NCBI GenBank assembly: GCA_944387285.1
Contig: CALXEH010000005.1
Coordinates: 1 to 64,000 of the forward strand
Length of the DNA stretch: 64,000 nucleotides
Direction of reading: 5' to 3'
DNA from: an uncultured Oscillospiraceae bacterium
GTDB lineage: Bacteria; Bacillota; Clostridia; Oscillospirales; Oscillospiraceae
Shown: piece after piece, positions 57,284 to 64,000 of the stretch
How the letters are laid out: each line of letters begins with the position of its first letter
Position numbering within the stretch: position 1 is the stretch's first letter
The notes under the pieces: generated by a model
Databases searched by the model: none
What the model was told of the DNA's origin: nothing
Seen by the model: the letters and a program-made list of their open reading frames with translations, nothing else
Made by a program: the position numbers and the translations under genes

Positions 57284-58113
57284 AGGACGAGCTTAAAGAC
57301 ATCTACAACGCGACGGAGCTGCCCGAGGAGCTGCCCGGGGTGGTCGAGGCCGCGCTCAGGCGCGGCGAGCGTCGGGCCCGGTCGAGAAGGCGCAGCCTGC
57401 GCATACTCTCGCCCATGGCGGCCGCCCTGGCAGCGTTCGTGCTGGTACTGAACACCGTGCCCACCTTCGCCGCCGCAATGTACGAGGTCCCGGTGCTGGG
57501 CGAGGTCTGCCGCGTGCTCACCGTGCGCAGCAGCCACTACGCCGACAACACCAAGAACGTGGACATCGAGGTCCCGGCCATAGACGTTGAGCTCGGCGAG
57601 GCCGGCTGGGCGGAGAGCGTCAACCGCCTCATCGAGGCCACCATAGACTACGAAGTCGCGCAGTCCGAGGCGCGCGCCGAGGAATACTACCAGGCCTATA
57701 TCTCCACGGGCGGCGACCCGGAGGACTACCGGCCCATCGACATAGGGGTGGACTACGAGGTCTACTACGCCTCAGACAGCGTGCTGTCCTTCGCCGTTAT
57801 CAAGACGGAGACCCTGGCCTCCGCCTACGAGACCTTCCACTACTACAACTACGACCTCACCACGGGCGAGGAGCTGCAAATCTCCGAGCTGGCCGGCGAG
57901 GGCTGGCGCGAGAGGGCCAAGGCGCAGCTCGTGGAGCTGATCTCCGGCCCCGACGCGGACGGGACTTACTGGCAGCTGGACGAGGCCGGGCTGGAAGAGG
58001 CCCTGGACGCCGCGCAGCTGCGCCTGGACGGCGCGGGCCGGCCCGTGCTCGTCTTCCAGAAATACAGCCTCGGCCCCGGCTCCACAGGCCGGCCGGAGCT
58101 GGTATTGGACTGA
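57280..58113 (+). CDS. RsiV-like anti-sigma factor (DUF3298/DUF4163)
   Basis: 277 residues. Short N-terminal cytosolic part (sigma-binding), one helix near residues 45-65 (MAAALAAFVLVLNTVPTFAA), and an extracellular domain with SYETFHYYNYDLTTGEEL-like sequence (AYETFHYYNYDLTTGEELQ) typical of RsiV. In B. subtilis RsiV binds lysozyme and is then cleaved to free SigV. TTG start (57280) overlapping the sigma stop. Confidence 0.87.
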   Translation: MKDELKDIYNATELPEELPGVVEAALRRGERRARSRRRSLRILSPMAAALAAFVLVLNTVPTFAAAMYEVPVLGEVCRVLTVRSSHYADNTKNVDIEVPAIDVELGEAGWAESVNRLIEATIDYEVAQSEARAEEYYQAYISTGGDPEDYRPIDIGVDYEVYYASDSVLSFAVIKTETLASAYETFHYYNYDLTTGEELQISELAGEGWRERAKAQLVELISGPDADGTYWQLDEAGLEEALDAAQLRLDGAGRPVLVFQKYSLGPGSTGRPELVLD

Positions 58114-58123
58114 AATTGATACG

Positions 58124-58160
58124 AAAACGGCGCCCGCCTTTGAGCGGGCGCCGTTTTTTT
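58124..58160. terminator. Bidirectional terminator
   Basis: A 14-bp perfect stem (58124-58137 with 58144-58157) with AAAA/TTTT ends, between the convergent RsiV-like and aspartokinase genes. Confidence 0.92.
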
Positions 58161-58175
58161 GCCGTCTTCCCCGGT

Positions 58176-59381
58176 TCAGCCGAAGAATTTGTTGTGTATG
58201 GCCTGGACGGCCTGGTCGGCGTAGCACTTTTCTATGAGGACGGAGACCTTTATCTCGGAGGTCGAGATCATCTGGATGTTGATCTTGGCGTCGTAGAGGG
58301 CCTCGAACATGAGGGCCGCGATGCCGGAGGCGCTCATCATGCCGGCGCCCACGATGCTGACCTTGCAGACGTTCGTGTCCACGCTCAGGTGGTCGTAGCC
58401 TATGGACTCCTGCAGCTCGGAGAGGGCGTCCGCCGCCGCGTCCGCGTCCGGCAGCGGCACGGTGAAGCTGATGTCGTTCGTGCCCTTCTTGCCGTAGGAC
58501 TGCAGTATGATATCCACGTTTATCTTCGCCCGGGCCATGGTGTTGAACACCCTGAAGGCTATGCCGGGCTCGTCGGGCACGCCCACGACCGCTATGCGCG
58601 CCACGTCATTGTCCTTCGCTATGCCGCTTATCTTCATCTCTTCCATCTTCTTTGCGACCTCCTTAACTTTAGTACCGGGCTTCCGCACATAGCTCGAAAG
58701 CACCTCTATCACAACGCCGTAGCGTTTGGCCAGCTCCACCGAGCGGTTCATGAGCACCTGCGCGCCGAGGCTTGCGAGCTCGAGCATCTCGTCGTAGGTG
58801 ATCTCGTCGAGCTTTTTGGCCTCCTTGATCTTCCTGGGGTCGGCGGTATATACGCCCTCGACGTCCGTGTATATCTGGCACTTATCCGCGTGCAGCACTG
58901 CCGCTATGGCCACCGCCGTGGTATCCGAGCCGCCGCGGCCCAGAGTGGTTATGTCCTCGTTGCGGTCTATGCCCTGGAAGCCCGCGATGACGACTATTCT
59001 GCGCTTGTCGAGCTCGCGGCGGATGCGCTCCGTCGAGACCCGCACTATCCTCGCCGAGCCGTAGGAGGTGTTCGTCTCGAGCCCTACCTGCCAGCCCGTC
59101 AGCGACACCACCGGCAGGCCTATGGCCTCCAGCGCCATCGACATAAGCGCCACAGACTGCTGCTCGCCCGTCGAGAGCAGGACGTCCATCTCCCGCTTGG
59201 ACGGGCGGGGATTTAGCTCCCTCGCCTTCTCTATGAGATCGTCCGTCGTGTCCCCTTGGGCGGAGAGCACGACTACCACGTCGTGGCCCTCGGAATAGGT
59301 GTCGGCTATTATCCCTGCGACCCTTTTGACCTTTGCGGCGTCCGCCACCGAGCTTCCGCCGAATTTCTGTACTATGAGCAT
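58176..59381 (-). CDS. lysC: Aspartate kinase
   Basis: 401 residues. KFGGSSVADAAKVKRV is the nucleotide-binding start, then VVLSAQGDTTDDLI, GFQGIDRNEDITTLGRGGSD (substrate loop), and two C-terminal ACT domains (VGVPDEPGIAFRVFNTMARAKI and SIVGAGMMSASGIAALMFEAL). First step of the aspartate pathway (Lys, Met, Thr). Probably feedback controlled. Third gene of the ACT-hom-ask group. Confidence 0.96.
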   Translation of the reverse strand: MLIVQKFGGSSVADAAKVKRVAGIIADTYSEGHDVVVVLSAQGDTTDDLIEKARELNPRPSKREMDVLLSTGEQQSVALMSMALEAIGLPVVSLTGWQVGLETNTSYGSARIVRVSTERIRRELDKRRIVVIAGFQGIDRNEDITTLGRGGSDTTAVAIAAVLHADKCQIYTDVEGVYTADPRKIKEAKKLDEITYDEMLELASLGAQVLMNRSVELAKRYGVVIEVLSSYVRKPGTKVKEVAKKMEEMKISGIAKDNDVARIAVVGVPDEPGIAFRVFNTMARAKINVDIILQSYGKKGTNDISFTVPLPDADAAADALSELQESIGYDHLSVDTNVCKVSIVGAGMMSASGIAALMFEALYDAKINIQMISTSEIKVSVLIEKCYADQAVQAIHNKFFG

Positions 59382-59440
59382 GGGGTATGTCCCTCCAAAT
59401 GCAGCTTAATGGGCTATTGCGCCCGTATTCAGTATATGCC

Positions 59441-60652
59441 TCAGTCCAGCACGCGGTATCTCGCCCGCACGTCCATACCCTTTGTCCTGGCGCTGAGTTC
59501 CTCGCCGGGCATGTAGGGCGTGACGAAGGCGTACTCGTCCGGCTCGGCGTTGGGCGCGGGGATGAAGCGCACGCCCTGGAAGGCCGCGCCTATCTGCGCG
59601 AGCGGGGCCACGACGCGCACCATCCACTTGCAGGAGAGCTTCTCGGGGCCCGTGACGTAGCCCGGCTCCGAGGGCCACCAGCCCATGTAGGTCCTGGTGG
59701 AGGGGTCGCGCACGCAGTCGATGATATCGCCCGCCACGGCGCTGGCCGTGGGGTGCGCGCCCGCGCCGGGGCCGAAGAACATGGCCTCGCCCACCGCGTC
59801 GCCCTTGACCGAGATGCCGTTCGTGACGCCGTCCACGTTCGCCAGCGGGTTCGACTTGGAGATGAGGTGAGGCGCGACGAAGGCCGAGACGGAGTTGGGG
59901 CCCGTCCGCATCGCGCGGCCCAGGAGCTTTATCTTGTAGCCGAGCAGCCTTGCGCACTCGATGTCCGCCGGGGTGATGTGCGTTATGCCCTCCGTCGTTA
60001 TCGAGGACGGCGGCACGTTCTTGCCGAAGCAGAGGTCGGCCAGGATGCAGATCTTGCGCCCGGCGTCTATGCCCTCGACGTCCGCCGTGGGGTCGGCCTC
60101 GGCGTAGCCCTTCTGCTGCGCCTCGCGCAGGGCCTGGGCGAAGCTCTTGCCGCACTGGATCATCTCCGTGAGGATATAGTTCGTCGTGCCGTTCAAAATG
60201 CCGCAGACGGAGCTTATCTCGTTGGCCGCGAGGCACTGGCAGATGGGGCGGAGTATCGGTATGCCGCCGCCCACGCTGGCCTCAAAGAGGAAGTTCACGC
60301 CCTTGCGCCGTGCGAGCGCCGTGAGCTCAAGGCCCTTTTCCGCCACCAGCTCCTTGTTGGAGGTGACAACGTTCTTGCCGGCCTCGAGGCAGCGGCGGTC
60401 GTATTCATAGGCCAGGGTGGCGCCGCCTATGCACTCGGCCACGACGCCTATCTCCGGGTCGTTCACGATGGTGTCGATATCGTGAACGATGAGGTGCGCG
60501 AAGGGGTGGTCCGGCCTCGCGCGGCGGCAGAGGATGTATTTGAGCTCTATCTCCTGCCCGGCCCTTCTCGCAATCAATTCCCTGTTTTTCGTCAGCACCT
60601 CGGCCGTGCCGCCGCCGACCGTGCCGATACCCAGTATTGCTGCCTTTACCAT
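59441..60652 (-). CDS. hom: Homoserine dehydrogenase
   Basis: 403 residues, the form without a C-terminal ACT domain in part: Rossmann start AAILGIGTVGGGTAEVL, then TSNKELVAEKGLEL, FLFEASVGGGIPILRPI, NGTTNYILTEM (catalytic Lys/Asp nearby), and GYAEADPTADVEGIDA. Residues ~310-403 are an ACT-like end. Converts aspartate semialdehyde to homoserine. GAGGGAGAGAT precedes the ATG. Confidence 0.96.
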   Translation of the reverse strand: MVKAAILGIGTVGGGTAEVLTKNRELIARRAGQEIELKYILCRRARPDHPFAHLIVHDIDTIVNDPEIGVVAECIGGATLAYEYDRRCLEAGKNVVTSNKELVAEKGLELTALARRKGVNFLFEASVGGGIPILRPICQCLAANEISSVCGILNGTTNYILTEMIQCGKSFAQALREAQQKGYAEADPTADVEGIDAGRKICILADLCFGKNVPPSSITTEGITHITPADIECARLLGYKIKLLGRAMRTGPNSVSAFVAPHLISKSNPLANVDGVTNGISVKGDAVGEAMFFGPGAGAHPTASAVAGDIIDCVRDPSTRTYMGWWPSEPGYVTGPEKLSCKWMVRVVAPLAQIGAAFQGVRFIPAPNAEPDEYAFVTPYMPGEELSARTKGMDVRARYRVLD

Positions 60653-60673
60653 TTATCTCTCTCCCTCGTGATC

Positions 60674-61120
60674 TCAGCCTGCCAGCGCGTCGAAGCGTAT
60701 GACCCCGTCCAGCCCGCGCACCTTCGCTATCAGCTCGTCCACCCCGACCGGCATGTTCTCCGTCGTGGCCGAAATGGTCACCACCGCCGCACCGTTCGTG
60801 GGTATGCTCTGATTTATTGTCAGTATATTCGCGCCCGTATCGGCAAAAATAGCTAGCAGCGCGCTGAGGACTCCCTTCCTGTCCCGCAGCAGCGCGTTGA
60901 AGGTGACGATGCCGCCCTGCTTCATGTCCCTGAAGGGGCGAACGGAATCCTTGTACTTGTAAAATGCGCTGCGGCTCAGGCCGACCTTGTCAACGGCCTC
61001 GGCCACCGTCTTGACTTCTCCCGTCTCCAGCAGCTCCTGCACCTGCGTGACCTTCACGAACACCTCCGGCAGCACGCCGGCTTCGACCAGCAGATATTTC
61101 GGAACGGCCTTTTCATTCAT
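60674..61120 (-). CDS. ACT-domain protein, UPF0735 family
   Basis: 148 residues. N-terminal helix-turn-helix-like part (KTVAEAVDKVGLSRSAFYKYKDSV) and C-terminal ACT domain (RDRKGVLSALLAIFADTGANILTINQSIP). I use the ATG at 61120, after a GGGAGGCGC site. The family sits next to hom in many Firmicutes and probably senses an amino acid to control it. Confidence 0.92.
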   Translation of the reverse strand: MNEKAVPKYLLVEAGVLPEVFVKVTQVQELLETGEVKTVAEAVDKVGLSRSAFYKYKDSVRPFRDMKQGGIVTFNALLRDRKGVLSALLAIFADTGANILTINQSIPTNGAAVVTISATTENMPVGVDELIAKVRGLDGVIRFDALAG

Positions 61121-61189
61121 GCTCAAGCGCCTCCCTTGCGGCTCCCCTGTAGTTCGGGAACGGCCGAATGTATTTGTCTGATGCACACA

Positions 61190-61218
61190 GTTATAACATA
61201 TCCACGCCTCGCGCACAA
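61190..61218 (-). promoter_or_regulatory. Promoter for the ACT-hom-ask operon
   Basis: Minus-strand TTGTGC (61218-61213), 17 bases, TATAAC (61195-61190). Confidence 0.6.
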
Positions 61219-61293
61219 GTGGTATTTTCCCGAAAACAGCGCCCGGCTGTGGAAAGCTATTCATCGTTTTGACGAAAGGCGGAGAAAACCGAC

Positions 61294-61719
61294 ATGTTGG
61301 GCTTTATTTTCTGCATAATAGCGGGCGCTGCCATGAGCGTCCAGGGCGTTATGAACACGCGGCTCGGCGAGGGCATAGGCACGATGGAGGCCAACGTCCT
61401 CGTGCAGTGTACAGCGGCGGTGCTGTCCGTGCTGGCAGTGCTTATCCACAGGACGGGCAGCTTTTCCGAGCTGGGCGGGGTGCCATGGTATTACATGCTC
61501 GGCGGCGTGCTGGGGCTCGTCATCACGGTGACGGTGATGCTGGGCATAGGCTCGCTCTCGCCCACGGTGGCGATAAGCGTCATCCTCATCAGCCAGCTGG
61601 CGGTGGCGGCGCTCATAGACGCGCTCGGGCTCATGGGCGCGGAGAAGGCCGCGCTCGACTGGCAGAAGGGCCTCGGCCTCGCGCTCATGATAGGCGGCGT
61701 GCTGCTTTTCAAAAGATAG
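61294..61719 (+). CDS. DMT-family (YdcZ-type) small transporter
   Basis: 141 residues with four to five helices: FIFCIIAGAAMSVQGVMNTRLGE is the DUF606/YdcZ-type start, followed by WYYMLGGVLGLVITVTVMLG and ISVILISQLAVAALIDALGLMG. Half-size members work as dimers. Substrate unknown. Confidence 0.88.
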   Translation: MLGFIFCIIAGAAMSVQGVMNTRLGEGIGTMEANVLVQCTAAVLSVLAVLIHRTGSFSELGGVPWYYMLGGVLGLVITVTVMLGIGSLSPTVAISVILISQLAVAALIDALGLMGAEKAALDWQKGLGLALMIGGVLLFKR

Positions 61720-61784
61720 GGCTGTTGCGGGGACGAGTTCTGTGTTAAAATGGGTCTGAAAATATTATTCCGCGAGGTAAAGCA

Positions 61785-62765
61785 ATGTACACACACATCG
61801 AAGGCAACATTTACAGCATTTTCGTCCCGCTGCCGGAAAACCCGCTGAAGAACCTGAACGCCTATTTTATAATGGGCGAGGGCGGGCGGAACCTGCTCAT
61901 CGACACGGGCTTCCGCCGGGACGAGTGCCGCGAGGCCCTGCTGGAGGGGATAGCCGAGCTGGGCGCCTCCATGGAGGATACGGACATCTGCCTCACCCAC
62001 CTGCACTCGGACCACACGGGGCTGGCGGCGGAGCTCGCCGCGCCGGGCGCGAAGATCTACATAAGCCGCGAGGACGGCACGAGGCTCGAGCAGTTCCGTC
62101 AGGCCTCGAACTCGCACAGGATGGACGAGTATTCAAGGCTCGGCTTCTCCGAGGCGGAGATAGCCTTCCTGCGCGACTCGCCCATGCGCAAGTACAACGC
62201 CGTGCAGAAGGCGGACTTCAGCTTCATAGGCGAGGGCGACGCGCTCGAGTACGGCGGCCGGCGGCTGCGGGTGATCTCGACCCCGGGCCACACGCCGGGG
62301 CACATCTGCCTCTACGACCGGGAAGACAAGGTCATGTTCCTGGGCGACCATGTGCTCTTTGACATCACGCCCAACATCACCACCTGGCCCGGCTTTGAGG
62401 ACCCGCTGGGCAAATACGTCCACAGCCTCATGGACGTGAGCATCTTTGACGTGCGCCTGCCCCTGCCCGCCCACCGGGGCGTCAAGGGCAGCATGTCCGA
62501 GCGCATAGGCGCGATAATCGAGCACCACGGCGTGCGCATACGCGAGATGCTGGACATTTTGACGGCAGAACCGGGCCTGACTGCCTATGAGCTCTCGGGC
62601 AAGATGACCTGGCGCGTGCGCGGCAAGAGCCCGAGCTGGGCGGACTTCCCGCTGCAGCAGAAGTGGTTTGCCGTGGGCGAGACCGCGGCGCACCTGGAGT
62701 ATCTGACCGTCCGCGGCCGGGCCTACCGCAAGCCCGAGGGCGGCGTCTGGCGCTACTATACCTGA
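61785..62765 (+). CDS. Metallo-beta-lactamase-fold hydrolase
   Basis: 326 residues. Metal motif LTHLHSDHTGLA near residue 75, GHTPGHICLYD, FLGDHVLFDITPNI, and LPAHRG. The C-terminal ~80 residues are a helical winged-like region (ILTAEPGLTAYELSGKMTW), as in the glyoxalase-II-like/LACTB2 group. Substrate unknown. Confidence 0.92.
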   Translation: MYTHIEGNIYSIFVPLPENPLKNLNAYFIMGEGGRNLLIDTGFRRDECREALLEGIAELGASMEDTDICLTHLHSDHTGLAAELAAPGAKIYISREDGTRLEQFRQASNSHRMDEYSRLGFSEAEIAFLRDSPMRKYNAVQKADFSFIGEGDALEYGGRRLRVISTPGHTPGHICLYDREDKVMFLGDHVLFDITPNITTWPGFEDPLGKYVHSLMDVSIFDVRLPLPAHRGVKGSMSERIGAIIEHHGVRIREMLDILTAEPGLTAYELSGKMTWRVRGKSPSWADFPLQQKWFAVGETAAHLEYLTVRGRAYRKPEGGVWRYYT

Positions 62766-62786
62766 GTGTAAACGGAGGCGGGAGCA

Positions 62787-63848
62787 TTGAAAAAGCTGCT
62801 GAAGGTACTGCTCATCATAGTCCTGGTGATAGTGCTCGCGGCCGGCGGCTTCGTGGGCTTTCTGAGCTTTACGGAGTACAGGCCGGAGGACGTGGAGTAC
62901 ATAACGGCGGGCCTGCTGGGCGAGCCCGAGACGGTGGGCGAAACTGTGAGGCTCGTGAGCTGGAACCTGGGCTACTGCGGCCTCGGCGAGCACGAGGACT
63001 TCGTCATGGACGGCGGCACGGGCGCGGGCAAACCCGAACTCGCCGATTTCGACTACTATTTCAACGGCGCGCTCGCCGCGCTCGACGAGCTGGACGCGGA
63101 CATCTATCTGCTGCAGGAGCTGGACGAGGACTCCGCCCGCAGCTATGGCACGAACGAGGTCAAATCCTTCTCCGAGGGCCGGAACGCGCACAGCTGGGCC
63201 TATGCGCAGAACTACCTGTGCCCCTTCGTGCCCTTCCCCTGGCCGCCGATGGGCCGGATGAACAGCGGCATAATGACGACGGCGGACTACGCCGTCGAGG
63301 GCGGTACGGCGGAGCGCATCGCCCTGCCCTGCCCGTTTTCGTGGCCGGTGCGCACGGCGAACCTCAAGCGCTGCCTGCTCGTGACCCGCTACGCCGTCCC
63401 GGAACTGGACAGCGAGCTGGTGGTGGTGAACCTGCACCTGGAGGCCTATGACGACGGCGAGGGCAAGGCCGCGCAGACGGCCATGCTGTTCGAGGTGCTG
63501 GAGGAGGAGTACGCAAAGGGCAATTACGTCATAGCCGGCGGCGACTTCAACCAGACCTTCCCCGGCACGCTGGAGAAGTGGCCCATGCTCGACGAGGGGT
63601 ACTGGACGCCCGGCGTGCTCGACGAGTCCGCCCTGCCCGAGGGCTGGAGCTTCGTCTTTGACGACAGCGTGCCGACCTGCCGGCTCAACAACGCGCCCTA
63701 TGACGCGGAGACGAGCCAGCACTATGTGCTCGACGGCTTTATCGTCTCTCCGAATATAGAGGTCCTGAGCGTGGAGACTCAGGACCTGGGCTTCAAATAT
63801 TCCGACCACAACCCGGTGGCAGTCGAGATAAGCTTTAAGGAGGCATAA
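62787..63848 (+). CDS. Membrane-anchored endonuclease/exonuclease/phosphatase-family protein
   Basis: 353 residues from a TTG after GGAGG. One N-terminal helix (VLLIIVLVIVLAAGGFVGFL) puts the domain outside. The DNase-I-like fold is shown by VSWNLGYCG, LQELDEDSARSYG, VVNLHLEAYDDGEG, GGDFNQTFPG and SDHNPVAVEI (Asp/His catalytic). The substrate may be a phospholipid, sugar phosphate or nucleic acid. Confidence 0.9.
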   Translation: MKKLLKVLLIIVLVIVLAAGGFVGFLSFTEYRPEDVEYITAGLLGEPETVGETVRLVSWNLGYCGLGEHEDFVMDGGTGAGKPELADFDYYFNGALAALDELDADIYLLQELDEDSARSYGTNEVKSFSEGRNAHSWAYAQNYLCPFVPFPWPPMGRMNSGIMTTADYAVEGGTAERIALPCPFSWPVRTANLKRCLLVTRYAVPELDSELVVVNLHLEAYDDGEGKAAQTAMLFEVLEEEYAKGNYVIAGGDFNQTFPGTLEKWPMLDEGYWTPGVLDESALPEGWSFVFDDSVPTCRLNNAPYDAETSQHYVLDGFIVSPNIEVLSVETQDLGFKYSDHNPVAVEISFKEA

Positions 63849-63850
63849 GC

Positions 63851-64000
63851 ATGAAGGTACTGATGATAAGCGGCAGCCCGCACAGGGCCGGCAGCTCCAG
63901 GCTGGCGCTGGAGGAGATGGCCAAGGCCTTCGCGGCCGAGGGCGTGGAGACCGAGCTCATAGAGGTCGGCGCGGGGCCCGTCTCGGGCTGCACCGCCTGC
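63851..64000 (+). CDS. Flavodoxin-like / NADPH-dependent FMN reductase family protein (cut by window edge)
   Basis: Only the first 50 residues are in the window: KVLMISGSPHRAGSSRLALEEM is the FMN-phosphate loop (S-x-S/H-R-x-G-S/N-S), and GPVSGCTAC holds the start of a Cys pair as in iron-sulfur flavoproteins. It begins 2 bases after the preceding stop, so it is co-transcribed. Confidence 0.85.
   Translation, partial: MKVLMISGSPHRAGSSRLALEEMAKAFAAEGVETELIEVGAGPVSGCTAC

Noticed and set aside
1-64000. CRISPR arrays, rRNA and tRNA genes, insertion-sequence transposases
   Set aside because: I saw no regularly spaced direct repeats, no rRNA sequence, no clear tRNA cloverleaf with CCA end, and no DDE or tyrosine/serine recombinase gene.

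Overview
This window looks like the chromosome of a high-GC, Gram-positive, anaerobic gut-type Firmicute, probably in Clostridia / Oscillospirales. The reasons are strong AGGAGG-type ribosome sites, frequent GTG/TTG starts, ATA-rich isoleucine codons in GC-rich DNA, an SLH-anchored surface protein, AgrC/LytTR and YesM/YesN two-component systems, Rnf-type genes, a phosphate acetyltransferase, and a SigV/RsiV-like pair. The assignment rests on gene content and composition only; no rRNA or tRNA gene is visible.

Layout. 1-787: a BRO-N/antirepressor-like gene cut by the left edge, preceded by a very short AbrB-domain gene. 982-15454: a compact locus that reads as intracellular beta-1,3-glucan (laminarin-type) use. 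It has a sugar ABC importer (two permeases and a lipoprotein), a YesM/YesN sensor-regulator pair, GH17- and GH16-type glucanases without signal peptides, and two large GH94/GH161-like phosphorylases. Imported oligosaccharides would be cut and then phosphorolysed in the cytoplasm. 15586-16346: a small orphan frame and pyroglutamyl peptidase. 16414-21717: an operon of two ABC half-transporters, a trigger-factor-like foldase, a thioredoxin and a lipoprotein, divergent from a GHKL kinase / LytTR regulator pair (21941-23982). 24112-26982: an M16C metallopeptidase. 26983-27668: an A+T-rich gap with two perfect long hairpins. 27669-31694: a 1341-residue SLH surface protein. 31900-35774: two MoeA-type genes, one fused to a periplasmic-binding-like domain, and a ThiF-like E1 gene.

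36007-43368 is the most unusual part. It is a flavin-based electron-transfer cluster: a lipoprotein with two flavin-attachment-like motifs, ApbE (the FMN transferase), RnfC, RnfD, a 794-residue RnfG-like protein with five flavin-attachment-like motifs, and a small membrane protein. The RnfA, RnfE and RnfB genes that normally follow are absent. The genes together suggest a multi-flavin relay on the outer face of the membrane, loaded by the ApbE encoded beside it.

43619-64000 is mostly housekeeping: pta; an XRE regulator overlapping lepA; a beta-CASP metallo-hydrolase; a frame-shifted PrsW-like membrane protease; cysteine desulfidase; tRNA-dihydrouridine synthase; 2'-5' RNA phosphodiesterase; a cyclase/formamidase; a GntR regulator; a ZIP metal transporter; an SGNH protein, DUF4358-like lipoprotein, ECF sigma and RsiV-like anti-sigma; an ACT protein, homoserine dehydrogenase and aspartokinase; a DMT transporter; an MBL hydrolase; an endonuclease/exonuclease/phosphatase protein; and the start of a flavodoxin-like gene. 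A dispersed repeat of about 170 bp occurs twice in full and once as a fragment, each time beside a terminator hairpin.
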